Assembly: GCA_003249035.1 (NCBI GenBank)
Contig: QBMK01000017.1
Location: 16,863 to 80,862 of the forward strand
Direction: 5' to 3'
DNA: 64,000 nucleotides
Source: Pseudanabaena sp.
GTDB taxonomy: Bacteria > Cyanobacteriota > Cyanobacteriia > Pseudanabaenales > Pseudanabaenaceae
Shown one piece after another: positions 1 through 8,231 of the stretch. The notes beneath the pieces were generated by a model, which worked only from the letters and a program-made list of their open reading frames with translations, ran no database searches and was not told where the DNA came from. The position numbers were made by a program, and so were the translations under genes. The stretch's first letter is position 1. Every line of letters starts with the position of its first letter.

Positions 1-297
1 TGTTTTTTGCCCAGCTACAAATGGAGCATTAAAAGTTGGCGCAGTAGGAGTTGCAACAACTTTGGGGGCAGTAGTTATAGGTGCACTACCAGCAAGAGTA
101 GGTAATGGTTGCCCAGATTCCGCAAGGCTCCTCATTTGCTCGCAATCAGTACCAGGAGCAAATTTGCCTGTCTTGATTATGCCTCCTCTGGTTTCTCTTG
201 TCGTGCTGATCGTACATTCGACTGGTGTACCCTCACCGCAAGCACTAAGGATTGTAGTAACGCTAAGAATCACGCCAGCTAGGTAATAAATACGCAT
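1..297 (-). CDS. Putative lipoprotein, C-terminus cut off by window edge
   Basis: The reverse strand has an open frame from an ATG at 297 that runs off the left edge. The N-terminus is a hydrophobic signal of about 18 residues ending in a lipobox-like L-S-A-C, so the protein is predicted to be lipid-modified on that Cys and anchored to a membrane. The mature part (EGTPVECTISTTRETRGG...) has two further Cys and then a Pro/Thr/Ala-rich stretch (ITTAPKVVATPTAP) that looks like a flexible linker. I recognise no family. A forward frame over the same bases (62-286) has low-complexity composition and is taken as its shadow. The lipoprotein call rests on the signal alone. Confidence 0.6.
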   Translation of the reverse strand, partial: MRIYYLAGVILSVTTILSACGEGTPVECTISTTRETRGGIIKTGKFAPGTDCEQMRSLAESGQPLPTLAGSAPITTAPKVVATPTAPTFNAPFVAGQKT

Positions 298-443
298 AAA
301 AAGTTCCTCTGCTGCCTACTTGGTTTTCGGTACAGCGTCATCCGAATTTTGTCGATTTTGACTGCAAGATAGTAAAGCATTATGGCAATTTTGGCAATCA
401 CTAAAAATATAGAGGAAGCTTCAAGACCTTTATAATTTGAGTA

Positions 444-1112
444 ATGTCATTGACGGAGAAATTTGTGGAAATTGTATCTGAAGTTTATCAGGGTCAATTT
501 GGAGAGTTTACGATTACAAAAGACGATCGCTTTGGGGTAATTGTTTACCGAAGTGCTTTAGCGATCGCTGCTCTATGTTTTAGCGTGGGAGCGCTATTAG
601 TGCTATCACAGCCCAATAATCCTGAGATCTTAAATTGGTTGACTTGGCTGTATATCGGATTTTCTGTGGGGTTAGGTGTTGCCCTTTGGACTATTCATAT
701 TTATCTGGAGTTATTGCATCGTGTTTTGCAGATCTTTTGGGCGATCGGGACTATTGCTGCCGTAGCTGTAGCACTTTATTTCTCTGAACCTTTGGCGATC
801 GCTATCTACGATCATCAAATTGCGTTGATTGGTGTGGGCTTTAGTTTTGCTGCACTCACAGGCATTTTTTTTAAGGAGACTTTTTGTTTTAATCGTTTTG
901 AAACAAAGTTTTTAGTCCCCCTATTGCCTCTGCTAATTCTTGGTCATTTGGTGAATATTTTGCCAGTAGCGATCGAGCGAGGACTATTAGGTGCTTGGGC
1001 AGTTTTGTTTGTAATCTTTGCGATTCGTAAAGTGACTCAAGAAATTCCACCTGATATTGGTGACAAGTCGGTCTTTGCCTATCTCAAAACTCAAAAAGAA
1101 CAAGCAGTTTAA
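444..1112 (+). CDS. DUF2301 family integral membrane protein
   Basis: 222 residues. A short soluble N-terminus (about 1-33) is followed by six or seven hydrophobic segments, roughly at 34-55, 65-85, 88-112, 115-137, 155-172 and 174-192, and a charged C-terminal tail. Length, topology and motifs such as GIFFKETFCF match the cyanobacterial DUF2301 membrane proteins, whose function is unknown. The ATG at 444 follows an AT-rich leader; no strong ribosome site is visible. A Uma2 gene follows 40 bp downstream on the same strand, with no functional link known. The family call is from memory of the conserved pattern, not from a search. Confidence 0.75.
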   Translation: MSLTEKFVEIVSEVYQGQFGEFTITKDDRFGVIVYRSALAIAALCFSVGALLVLSQPNNPEILNWLTWLYIGFSVGLGVALWTIHIYLELLHRVLQIFWAIGTIAAVAVALYFSEPLAIAIYDHQIALIGVGFSFAALTGIFFKETFCFNRFETKFLVPLLPLLILGHLVNILPVAIERGLLGAWAVLFVIFAIRKVTQEIPPDIGDKSVFAYLKTQKEQAV

Positions 1113-1152
1113 TATTTCTAATTAATATTTCCAAATAGTGGGAAACAACCTG

Positions 1153-1725
1153 ATGATTGCAGTTCCTGTTAAGACTTACACACCCGAAGAATATCTAGAG
1201 TTAGAGACGATATCGACAACTCGTAACGAGTATCGCAACGGAGAAATTATTCCGATGACTGGTGGTACGCCTACACATAATGAAATTATTGGTGCTTTGA
1301 CTGTAATTCTTAGAATTGCACTCAAAGGTAAGCCATTGCAGGTATTTGTAACCGATCAACGGCTATGGATTCCCCAAATCAAAATTCATACTTATCCTGA
1401 TGTGATGGTTGTGCCGCGCCCGATCGCTCTGCAAGAGGGGCGAAAAGATACAGTGACGGAACCTGTTTTCATTGCTGAAGTATTATCTAATTCGACAAAA
1501 AATTATGACCGTGGTGAAAAATTTGCTGATTACCGCACAATTTCTAGTTTTCAGGAATATTTGTTAATTGATCAGCTAAAACCCCATGTGGAGCATTATA
1601 TTAGGCAGTCGGGAAATCAATGGTTGTTTACCGAGTATGACCATTTAGATGATCGGTTTATGCTGTCATCGATTGGTGTTGAAGTTAGTTTGGTAGATCT
1701 ATACGAAGGCGTTGATTTTAAATGA
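1153..1725 (+). CDS. Uma2 family (DUF820) endonuclease-like protein
   Basis: About 190 residues with the layout of the Uma2/DUF820 PD-(D/E)XK nuclease fold. It starts with TPEEYLELE, then the N-terminal recognition strand EYRNGEIIPMTGGTPTHNEI, the core YPDVMVVPRP with its Asp, and VFIAEVLSNSTKNYDRGEKF carrying the Glu-x-Leu-Ser form of the catalytic strand. It ends with the usual YRTISSFQEYLLIDQ block. I prefer the ATG at 1153 to the GTG at 1138 because MIAVPVKTYTPEEYLEL is the usual family start. The stop overlaps the start of the methyltransferase (ATGA), so the two are translationally coupled. The family is greatly expanded in cyanobacteria, and its role is unclear. Confidence 0.85.
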   Translation: MIAVPVKTYTPEEYLELETISTTRNEYRNGEIIPMTGGTPTHNEIIGALTVILRIALKGKPLQVFVTDQRLWIPQIKIHTYPDVMVVPRPIALQEGRKDTVTEPVFIAEVLSNSTKNYDRGEKFADYRTISSFQEYLLIDQLKPHVEHYIRQSGNQWLFTEYDHLDDRFMLSSIGVEVSLVDLYEGVDFK

Positions 1726-2417
1726 GTAAAGCTTTTACTTCTCAGGCTGATGAATGGACACCTGCGATCGCTACAGTGCAAAAGCGCTACGATCGCGAAT
1801 ATCGTAATGAGGCGTTTGATCTGCCTGAAGAGGTGGAGTCGATGCCACTGTTTCGAGAGTGGGTAAGCCATACTCTATCAAGTAAGATTGCCTCGCCATT
1901 TTGGGAATTGGCACAATTTCAAAAAAATCAGCGTTGTTTAGATATTGGCTGTGGCGTAAGTTTTTTGATTTATCCTTGGCGCGACTGGGAAGTATTTTTT
2001 TATGGGCAGGAAATTAGTTTTGTGGCTAAAGAAGCCCTTAATTCAAGAGGTTCGCAACTAAATTCTAAATTATTTAAAGGGGTGCAACTTGGGGCAGGGC
2101 ATCAGTTAAGTTACGAGAATGGATTTTTTGATCGCGTGATTGCGACTGGGTTTAGTTGCTATTACCCACTTGAGTATTTGAAACTAGTTTTGCGTGAGGC
2201 TAAGCGGGTATTAAAACCAAATGGGGTATTTATTTTTGACGCGATTAATCCTGATTTAGAATTTGCTGAAAATTGGGCAATTTTAGAAACCTATTTAGGC
2301 TCAGAGGTATTTCTGACACCGCTTAGTGAAGTTACCGAGCTTGTGCAATCTATGGGTGGCAAAATTACTGCAAAAAAAGACGGGTTGCTATTTTCGATGT
2401 ATCGCGTTCAGTGGTAG
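1722..2417 (+). CDS. SAM-dependent class I methyltransferase
   Basis: 231 residues. The SAM-binding motif I is CLDIGCGVSFLIYPW near residue 70, and the post-motif region is GQEISFVAKEAL. The motif around YENGFFDRVIATGFSCYY and the later LREAKRVLKPNGVFIFDAI are the hallmark of Methyltransf_11-type enzymes. The substrate cannot be inferred. It overlaps the upstream Uma2 gene by four bases, so they probably share a transcript. The sequence before residue 60 is helical and unlike other families I know. A DUF4090-like gene follows 53 bp downstream. Confidence 0.8.
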   Translation: MSKAFTSQADEWTPAIATVQKRYDREYRNEAFDLPEEVESMPLFREWVSHTLSSKIASPFWELAQFQKNQRCLDIGCGVSFLIYPWRDWEVFFYGQEISFVAKEALNSRGSQLNSKLFKGVQLGAGHQLSYENGFFDRVIATGFSCYYPLEYLKLVLREAKRVLKPNGVFIFDAINPDLEFAENWAILETYLGSEVFLTPLSEVTELVQSMGGKITAKKDGLLFSMYRVQW

Positions 2418-2470
2418 TTTGTTGAGAGTGGTGTTTTGCGCCACTCTCAACAAGTATTTGGTTTTTACTT

Positions 2471-2758
2471 ATGTCCGACAATTCTCCAACAACGGGTGCT
2501 GATGCGATTGATGTGGCGATCGCGAAAGGAATCGACTTTGATGGCACACCAATAGACCCTAAGAAACTTGATCTCTATAGCAGCGTAATGGCGCTTGAAG
2601 GCAATCGTCAGCGCAGTGGCGTAACTAATACGATGCGATCGCGCATTGTTCGTATTGGCGCAAAACATATCCCTCAAAATGAACTCAATCAAAAGTTGCT
2701 GGACGCAGGCTTTGCCCCACTAAAGGACAAAGATATAGCCTTTTTTTACAATAAATAA
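2471..2758 (+). CDS. Small conserved cyanobacterial protein, probably DUF4090
   Basis: 95 residues, no signal peptide or membrane segment. The protein is hydrophilic, with the strongly conserved-looking core KLDLYSSVMALEGNRQRSG followed by a basic stretch NTMRSRIVRIGAKHIPQ and a C-terminal LLDAGFAPLKDKDIAF. This pattern matches what I recall of DUF4090, a family restricted to cyanobacteria with no assigned function. The ATG at 2471 follows a T-rich leader. A strong hairpin closes the unit 12 bases after the stop. The reverse-strand frames over this stretch are shadows. Confidence 0.7.
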   Translation: MSDNSPTTGADAIDVAIAKGIDFDGTPIDPKKLDLYSSVMALEGNRQRSGVTNTMRSRIVRIGAKHIPQNELNQKLLDAGFAPLKDKDIAFFYNK

Positions 2759-2769
2759 CTTATTCTTTA

Positions 2770-2798
2770 AGAAAGGTTTCGCTAAGCGAAACCTTTCT
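2770..2798 (+). terminator. Hairpin terminator after the DUF4090-like gene
   Basis: Perfect 13-bp arms (AGAAAGGTTTCGC and its complement) around a TAA triloop, closed GC-TAA-GC. It sits 12 bases after the stop codon. The downstream T-tract is weak, so it may work as a processing or stabilising stem as well as a terminator. Confidence 0.7.
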
Positions 2799-2872
2799 GA
2801 TTTATTGAGCCTTTTAACAGAATTTCCAGTAAATTTTGGGCATACTTTTTGATATGCAGCCTTGCGATCAAC

Positions 2873-3382
2873 ATGATTAAGTATTGGAAAACTAGATCTA
2901 CTGCTTTAATTACCGCTTTGTTTTTAACAGGACTGAGCGGCGGAATTAACTTAATTAATTTAGGTAAGGCGATCGCTCAAACCACATCTCGTTCTGTCCG
3001 TAGCCAAGATATCGAAATGCTAAGGCGATCGGGACAACGCTGGATCGAAATTCGGCTACGTAGTCAGAGACTACTCGCGTGGCAAGGAAACCAACTTGTT
3101 TATGCAGTGGTCGTATCAACTGGCAAAAGTGCAACACCTACACCGACAGGTATTTTTAACATCCAGACTAAATTTGCTACTGCAAGAATGCAAGGGGAAG
3201 ACTATAACGTGCCAGATGTTCCTAATGTGATGTATTACAGTGGCAACTATGCCATTCATGGGGCATATTGGCATCGTAGCTTTGGAATACCTGTCAGTCA
3301 TGGCTGTACTAACGTTGCCCCCGATCATGCGGCATGGCTGTATCTTTGGGCTTCTGTGGGTACACCGGTAGTTGTGCGCTAA
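2873..3382 (+). CDS. L,D-transpeptidase (YkuD domain), secreted
   Basis: About 169 residues from the ATG at 2873; a TTG at 2849 in the same frame would add eight residues but lacks support. The N-terminus (KYWKTRSTALITALFLTGL...AIAQ) is a typical export signal. The mature protein has the YkuD core: RWIEIRLRSQRLLAWQGNQL, then the substrate strand STGKSATPTPTGIFNI, and the catalytic block with His in YAIHGAYWH and SHGC near residues 142-145, whose Cys is the nucleophile. Such enzymes form 3-3 peptidoglycan cross-links or attach proteins to the wall in the periplasm. No LysM or other wall-binding domain is present. A strong terminator follows directly. Confidence 0.9.
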   Translation: MIKYWKTRSTALITALFLTGLSGGINLINLGKAIAQTTSRSVRSQDIEMLRRSGQRWIEIRLRSQRLLAWQGNQLVYAVVVSTGKSATPTPTGIFNIQTKFATARMQGEDYNVPDVPNVMYYSGNYAIHGAYWHRSFGIPVSHGCTNVAPDHAAWLYLWASVGTPVVVR

Positions 3383-3388
3383 GTAAGC

Positions 3389-3437
3389 CCCAAAAACTGT
3401 AACGACCGCTTTGCAGACGTTACAGTTTTTGGGCTTT
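3389..3437 (+). terminator. Rho-independent terminator of the L,D-transpeptidase gene
   Basis: 16-bp perfect arms (CCCAAAAACTGTAACG) with a 13-base loop, right arm at 3418-3433, followed by CTTTT. It separates the L,D-transpeptidase gene from psaE. Confidence 0.75.
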
Positions 3438-3506
3438 TGCTAAATAAAACTTAACGAGCTAGAAATAGACAGAGGCGATCGCCTCGCAGTAACCTAGAGA
3501 CGGTAT

Positions 3507-3535
3507 CTGTAATCATTTTATTTTTCACATTACAG
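3507..3535. promoter_or_regulatory. Inverted repeat in the psaE upstream region
   Basis: CTGTAAT at 3507-3513 and ATTACAG at 3529-3535 form a dyad with a 15-base AT-rich centre, ending 23 bases before the psaE start. A 14-bp palindrome built on HIP1 (GAGGCGATCGCCTC) lies just upstream at about 3472-3485. The dyad could be a regulator site or promoter element for psaE. It does not match the direct-repeat HLR1 site of RpaB, and the function is a guess. Confidence 0.3.
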
Positions 3536-3558
3536 TCTTTAGGAATAAGGATAAAACT

Positions 3559-3750
3559 ATGGCAGTTGCACGTGGTTCTAAGGTTCGCATTTTGCGTAAA
3601 GAGTCCTACTGGTATCGCGAAGTCGGTACTGTGGCTTCTGTTGATAAGAGCGGAATCATTTACCCAGTGATTGTTCGTTTCGACAGCGTAAACTACTCCA
3701 ACATCGCAACCAACAACTTTGCGATCGATGAAGTTGAAGAAGTCGCCTAG
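3559..3750 (+). CDS. psaE: Photosystem I reaction centre subunit IV (PsaE)
   Basis: 63 residues with the diagnostic PsaE pattern: [21 protein letters not shown] near the start, then [12 protein letters not shown], and [12 protein letters not shown] at the end. PsaE is a small SH3-like subunit on the stromal/cytoplasmic face of photosystem I; it helps dock ferredoxin and supports cyclic electron flow. The length is at the short end of the family (usually 66-75), with the loop before the TNNF motif being compact. The start is fixed by AGGATAAAACT just before the ATG. It is monocistronic: terminators lie on both sides. Confidence 0.97.
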   Translation: MAVARGSKVRILRKESYWYREVGTVASVDKSGIIYPVIVRFDSVNYSNIATNNFAIDEVEEVA

Positions 3751-3764
3751 ATTCTTCTAACTCT

Positions 3765-3807
3765 AAAAAAGGTACAATCTTTGCTACGCAAAGATTGTAC
3801 CTTTTTT
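3765..3807 (+). terminator. psaE terminator with 20-bp perfect arms
   Basis: Arms at 3765-3784 and 3788-3807, perfectly complementary, loop TAC closed by GC pairs, ending in six T. It begins 15 bases after the psaE stop and ends only eight bases before the mutM start codon, so it should insulate mutM from psaE transcription. Confidence 0.85.
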
Positions 3808-3815
3808 AGTAAATA

Positions 3816-4676
3816 ATGCCCGAATTACCAGAAGTTGAGACAGTTCGCATTGGTTTAAATGAAAATACGCTAGGTTGGCAAATTGAAGGTGGCGAGGTAT
3901 TGCTGCCCCGTGCGATCGCCTATCCTGAAAATTCAGGAACTTTTTTAACATCGATCATTGGTGCAGAGTTCGCAGAGTGGCAGAGACGGGGGAAATATTT
4001 AATTGCTCAGTTTTCACAGGGTGATCGGTTGGGGGTACATTTACGAATGACGGGAAGTTTGCTCTGGTGCGATCGCGATACTACTGTGGGCAAGCATACG
4101 CGGGTAAGGTTGTTTTTAAAGGAAAAAGGAAAAGGGAAAAAGGAAAGATTGAAGGAGTTGCGATTTGACGATCAGCGAACTTTTGGGAAGGTTTGGTGGG
4201 TTCCATCTAATCAAACAAATGAATCAATTATTACGGGGTTACAAAAATTAGGTTTGGAACCTTTTGATAACGAGTTTACGCCAGAGCACTTAGCCGCTAA
4301 ATTTAGCCGAACTAGTCGCCCGATAAAGACTGTGCTTCTAGATCAGGAGACCGTTGCGGGGATAGGAAATATCTATGCTGATGAATCATTGTTTCTGGGC
4401 AAAATCCATCCTCAAAAAGCAGCCAATTCCCTTAGCATTGATCAGGTAACTGCCCTTCATCGAGGAATTATTCACTCGCTGAGTGATGGCATAGCAAAGG
4501 GTGGGACGACTTTTAGTTCTTTTCAGAATGTTGCAGGACTCAAGGGAAACTACATTGATACAGCTTGGGTTTTTCGACGCACAGGAAAGCCATGTAATAT
4601 CTGTGGCACAACGATTTCACGAATTAAACTCGGTGGACGATCGACACATTTTTGCAGTCAATGTCAGAGCTTTTAG
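3816..4676 (+). CDS. mutM: Formamidopyrimidine-DNA glycosylase (Fpg/MutM)
   Basis: 286 residues. The mature N-terminus PELPEVE carries the catalytic Pro and Glu of the Fpg/Nei family, which excises oxidised purines such as 8-oxoguanine and nicks the abasic site. Lys in RRGKYLIA and the helix-two-turn-helix (DQETVAGIGNIYADE) bind DNA. The C-terminal zinc finger is complete: CNICG and CSQC. Near residue 105 there is a Lys-rich insert (KEKGKGKKERLKE) coded by a purine-only run (about 4120-4155) between the usual strand and ELRFDDQRTFG; it looks like slippage-prone expansion. The start is only eight bases from the psaE terminator. Repair role established for the family. Confidence 0.96.
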   Translation: MPELPEVETVRIGLNENTLGWQIEGGEVLLPRAIAYPENSGTFLTSIIGAEFAEWQRRGKYLIAQFSQGDRLGVHLRMTGSLLWCDRDTTVGKHTRVRLFLKEKGKGKKERLKELRFDDQRTFGKVWWVPSNQTNESIITGLQKLGLEPFDNEFTPEHLAAKFSRTSRPIKTVLLDQETVAGIGNIYADESLFLGKIHPQKAANSLSIDQVTALHRGIIHSLSDGIAKGGTTFSSFQNVAGLKGNYIDTAWVFRRTGKPCNICGTTISRIKLGGRSTHFCSQCQSF

Positions 4677-4700
4677 AGATCGAGTTAAATACCATACGTA

Positions 4701-4804
4701 AGAGATAGCTAGGACAAATCAAAACCCAAATAAATGGAGGCGGCGCTTCGCCCCGCCTCCATTTATTTGGGTTTTATGTCCTAAGCAAAACTTTCATTGC
4801 TATA
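4701..4804 (+). repeat. 104-bp dispersed palindromic repeat, family A copy 1
   Basis: A near-palindrome whose outer parts are TAGGACA and TGTCCTA, then AAAACCCAAATAAATG and its complement, with a GC-rich tip closed by the loop TTC. The same 104 bp occurs in opposite orientation at 38016-38119. The flanks (AGAGATAGCT on one side and AAAACTTTCATTGCTATA on the other) are also identical. It lies in the 425-bp gap between mutM and petD. Confidence 0.85.
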
Positions 4805-4830
4805 TAAGCATCAAAATTATAGGAATAATA

Positions 4831-4931
4831 CCAATTCACAAAAGTGTCGTCACACTTTTATGAACGAAAGAACAAACCTCAAAAACATTCTTAGAAGAAA
4901 AAAAGGTGCGAGCATTGCTCGCACCTTTTTT
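4831..4931 (+). repeat. Two-hairpin repeat, family B copy 1
   Basis: Starts with CAATTCACAAAAGTGT, forming an imperfect hairpin with ACACTTTTATGAA. A 40-base linker (CAAACCTCAAAAACATTC) follows, then a perfect 15-bp hairpin at 4899-4931 with loop ATT and a T-tract. The same arrangement, with the first block nearly identical, is found at 19236-19334. The distal hairpin would also terminate rightward transcription from mutM. Confidence 0.6.
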
Positions 4932-4934
4932 CTA

Positions 4935-5092
4935 TTTGAATAACCCAAGTTGCTACCTATTGGCTTAAAACTCAACTTAAAACGATAAATATCAGGTATT
5001 TATATAAAAATAACAGCATTTAATGCTTTGCAAGGCTAGTTTCAAGCTATTTTGAAGTGATTTTTGATAGGTAGCAACTTGGGTTTGAATAA
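4935..5092. mobile_element. MITE: 140-bp element with 17-bp TIRs and 9-bp target duplication
   Basis: The terminal inverted repeats CCCAAGTTGCTACCTAT at 4944-4960 and its exact complement at 5067-5083 enclose 140 bp without coding potential. The element is flanked on both sides by TTTGAATAA (4935-4943 and 5084-5092), the expected target-site duplication. It inserted ten bases beyond the petD stop codon. The mobilising transposase is not in the window. The intact TIRs and perfect duplication suggest a fairly recent insertion. Confidence 0.9.
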
Positions 5093-5101
5093 GTAAAATA
5101 C

Positions 5102-5587
5102 CTAGAACAAGCCTAAAGTCAAAGACTTGTCAATTGGCATAGTCGAACCAATACCCAACCAGAGAGTAACAGCGGTGCCAAACAAGAATACAGCCATCGC
5201 TACAGGACGACGGAAAGGATTTTGGAACTTGTTTACATTCTCAATGAAAGGAATGAGAATTAAGCCAACAGGAATCAAACTTTGTAGCAGTACTCCTAGC
5301 AGTTTATTAGGAACAATCCGCAAAATTTGGAATGCAGGATATAGAAACCACTCAGGCAAAATTTCCAAGGGAGTTGCGAAGGGGTTTGCAGGTTCGCCAA
5401 CCATAGTGGGGTCGAGCACAGCCAACCCAACAATCAATGCGATCGAGCCAGTAATTACAACTGGGAACATGTACAACAGGTCGTTTGGCCAAGCTGGTTC
5501 GCCATAGTAGTTGTGACCCATGTTCTTTTCCAACTTTGCACGCAAAATTGGATCATTTAAATCGGGAAGCTTTTCAGTCTTTGCCAT
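5102..5587 (-). CDS. petD: Cytochrome b6-f complex subunit IV (PetD)
   Basis: 161 residues, close to the 160 of the family. The start [29 protein letters not shown] is characteristic. Three membrane helices follow (about 37-58, 95-115 and 128-148), with the conserved [13 protein letters not shown] between the first two, the PEWY-like segment that helps form the quinol-oxidising Qo site. It corresponds to the C-terminal half of mitochondrial cytochrome b. It lies 82 bp downstream of petB on the same strand, the standard petBD operon. A MITE sits ten bases beyond the stop. Confidence 0.98.
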   Translation of the reverse strand: MAKTEKLPDLNDPILRAKLEKNMGHNYYGEPAWPNDLLYMFPVVITGSIALIVGLAVLDPTMVGEPANPFATPLEILPEWFLYPAFQILRIVPNKLLGVLLQSLIPVGLILIPFIENVNKFQNPFRRPVAMAVFLFGTAVTLWLGIGSTMPIDKSLTLGLF

Positions 5588-5669
5588 GTTATTGCTTTAT
5601 TTATTGCGTGATGATTTTCTAAAATTATCCAATAGGAAAATCCTATAATTGCTTCTCGGAAAAGAAACC

Positions 5670-6317
5670 TTACAAAGGACCAGAAATACCTTGTTTACGG
5701 ATCATCAAGAAGTGAGCCAGCATGAATACCGCAATCAGCCAAGGCAATACAAAAGTATGCAAGCTGTAGAAACGGGTAAGAGTTGGTTGTCCAACGCTTT
5801 GACCACCGCGCAACAGCTCAACTAATGTTCCACCTACAACAGGAATTGCATCAGGTACGCCAGATACGATCTTAACTGCCCAGTATCCTACTTGATCCCA
5901 AGGTAAGGAGTAGCCTGTTACACCAAAGGTAACAGTGATTACAGCAAGGATTACACCAGTAATCCAAGTCAATTCACGGGGTTTTTTGAAACCGCCAGTT
6001 AAGTACACGCGGAAAACATGCAGGATCATCATCAACACCATCATGCTTGCTGACCAACGGTGGACAGAGCGGATCAACCAACCGAAATTAACGTCGGTCA
6101 TGATGTAGCGAACTGAGTCAAATGCTTCGGTTACGGATGGCTTGTAATAAAAGGTCATCGCGAAACCTGTCGCGAACTGAATCAGGAAGCAGGTGAGGGT
6201 GATGCCACCGAGACAGTAAAAAATATTGACGTGAGGAGGAACATACTTACTAGTAACGTCCTCAGCGAGCGCCCCAACTTCAAGGCGATCGTTAAACCAA
6301 TCGTAAACTTTACTCAT
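5670..6317 (-). CDS. petB: Cytochrome b6 (PetB)
   Basis: 215 residues, the standard length. Four transmembrane helices are visible. The haem-b His pairs lie in SVHRWSAS / ILHVFRVY and SLHTFVLPW / [11 protein letters not shown]. Cys35 (NIFYCLGG) is the covalent attachment site of the extra haem cn. PetB is the core redox subunit of the thylakoid cytochrome b6-f complex, between plastoquinone and plastocyanin or cytochrome c6, and also takes part in cyclic flow. It is the first gene of petBD. The 135-bp gap to the divergent GNAT gene probably holds both promoters. Confidence 0.98.
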   Translation of the reverse strand: MSKVYDWFNDRLEVGALAEDVTSKYVPPHVNIFYCLGGITLTCFLIQFATGFAMTFYYKPSVTEAFDSVRYIMTDVNFGWLIRSVHRWSASMMVLMMILHVFRVYLTGGFKKPRELTWITGVILAVITVTFGVTGYSLPWDQVGYWAVKIVSGVPDAIPVVGGTLVELLRGGQSVGQPTLTRFYSLHTFVLPWLIAVFMLAHFLMIRKQGISGPL

Positions 6318-6452
6318 GTAATTGAAAAACCCAAGATTGCTGAACTATTTAACAATTTTTTGATAGCTGTAATATATTTTAATGCTTTTGACAGATGTAA
6401 GCAAATTCAAACATAGTTTTTTAACAGGTTTTTAAAAATATACATAACAATT

Positions 6453-7040
6453 ATGAACGATTTACCTGATAAATCTACCGACAATGATAGCGATCGCGAT
6501 CGCCCTGAAAGCAATAGTGTCTCGATCCGCGAGATGAATATCGATGATATTGCCCCGATTTTTCACTTAGGCGAACAATTATTTACCAGCGATCTCTATC
6601 CCTACCTCTATCGGACATGGGACGAGTGGGAGGTGATCGGCATGTATAACACCGATTCCGAATATTGCTTGGTTGCCGAGGTCGACGATCAATTAGCAGG
6701 ATTTATTCTTGGCACAATCATCATTAAGGCTTCATGGAAATATGGATATATTACTTGGCTAGGCATTAGCCCAAATTTTCAGCGTCGGGGTGTCGGCGAT
6801 CGCCTAGTCGATAAAATCGTTGAGCGGATGATTGAGGATAATGTCAGGTTCATGCTCGTTGATACCGATCCTGCAAATACACCAGCGATTAATTTCTTTA
6901 CCCGCAAAGGTTTTGGCAATGCCAGAGAGCATGTTTTCTTATCGCTAAATCTGGCTAAACATGAATATTATGGCAGGCTAATTAATTACGAACGTGATAA
7001 ATCTGAGCGTAATCGCCCGCGCTTACGCCGACGCACTTAA
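6453..7040 (+). CDS. GNAT family N-acetyltransferase
   Basis: 195 residues. A variable acidic head (DKSTDNDSDRDRP) precedes a full GNAT domain from VSIREMNIDDIAPIF. Motif A, which binds acetyl-CoA, is ISPNFQRRGVGDRLVDKIVE; motif B is DTDPANTPAINFFTRKGF. The pattern resembles RimI-type protein acetyltransferases, but the substrate is unknown. The C-terminal tail (YERDKSERNRPRLRRRT) is very basic. The gene is divergent from petB, and its stop codon lies inside the left arm of a long hairpin. Confidence 0.85.
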   Translation: MNDLPDKSTDNDSDRDRPESNSVSIREMNIDDIAPIFHLGEQLFTSDLYPYLYRTWDEWEVIGMYNTDSEYCLVAEVDDQLAGFILGTIIIKASWKYGYITWLGISPNFQRRGVGDRLVDKIVERMIEDNVRFMLVDTDPANTPAINFFTRKGFGNAREHVFLSLNLAKHEYYGRLINYERDKSERNRPRLRRRT

Positions 7041-7079
7041 AGATATTTGCCGATCCTTAGGCTCGGCAAATATCTTTAA
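7037..7079. terminator. Hairpin overlapping the GNAT stop codon
   Basis: 17-bp arms (TTAAAGATATTTGCCGA and its complement) with a nine-base loop. The left arm includes the stop codon of the acetyltransferase gene. No T-tract follows, so it may be an RNA-stabilising stem and not a classical terminator. Confidence 0.55.
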
Positions 7080-7156
7080 AGAGTTGTGGCGATTTTTGTT
7101 AGACTAGAAAAAGTGTTTGAAGGCAATTGACAATAAATCTTCCAAACTACATCTAA

Positions 7157-8192
<1,036 letters not shown>

Positions 8193-8194
<2 letters not shown>

Positions 8195-8231
8195 TTAAAA
8201 AAAGCGGTGCTTCGCACCGCTTTTTTTAATT
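8193..8231. terminator. Shared bidirectional terminator of ilvC and mrdA
   Basis: 18-bp perfect arms from AATT through GCGGTGC, loop TTC closed GC-TTC-GC, with A and T tracts on the two sides so that it works in both directions. It overlaps the last bases of both convergent genes: the ilvC stop codon and the mrdA stop codon at 8226. Confidence 0.9.

Noticed and set aside
62..286. Forward 74-codon frame at the left edge
   Set aside because: The reverse strand gives a lipoprotein with a proper signal and lipobox over the same bases.
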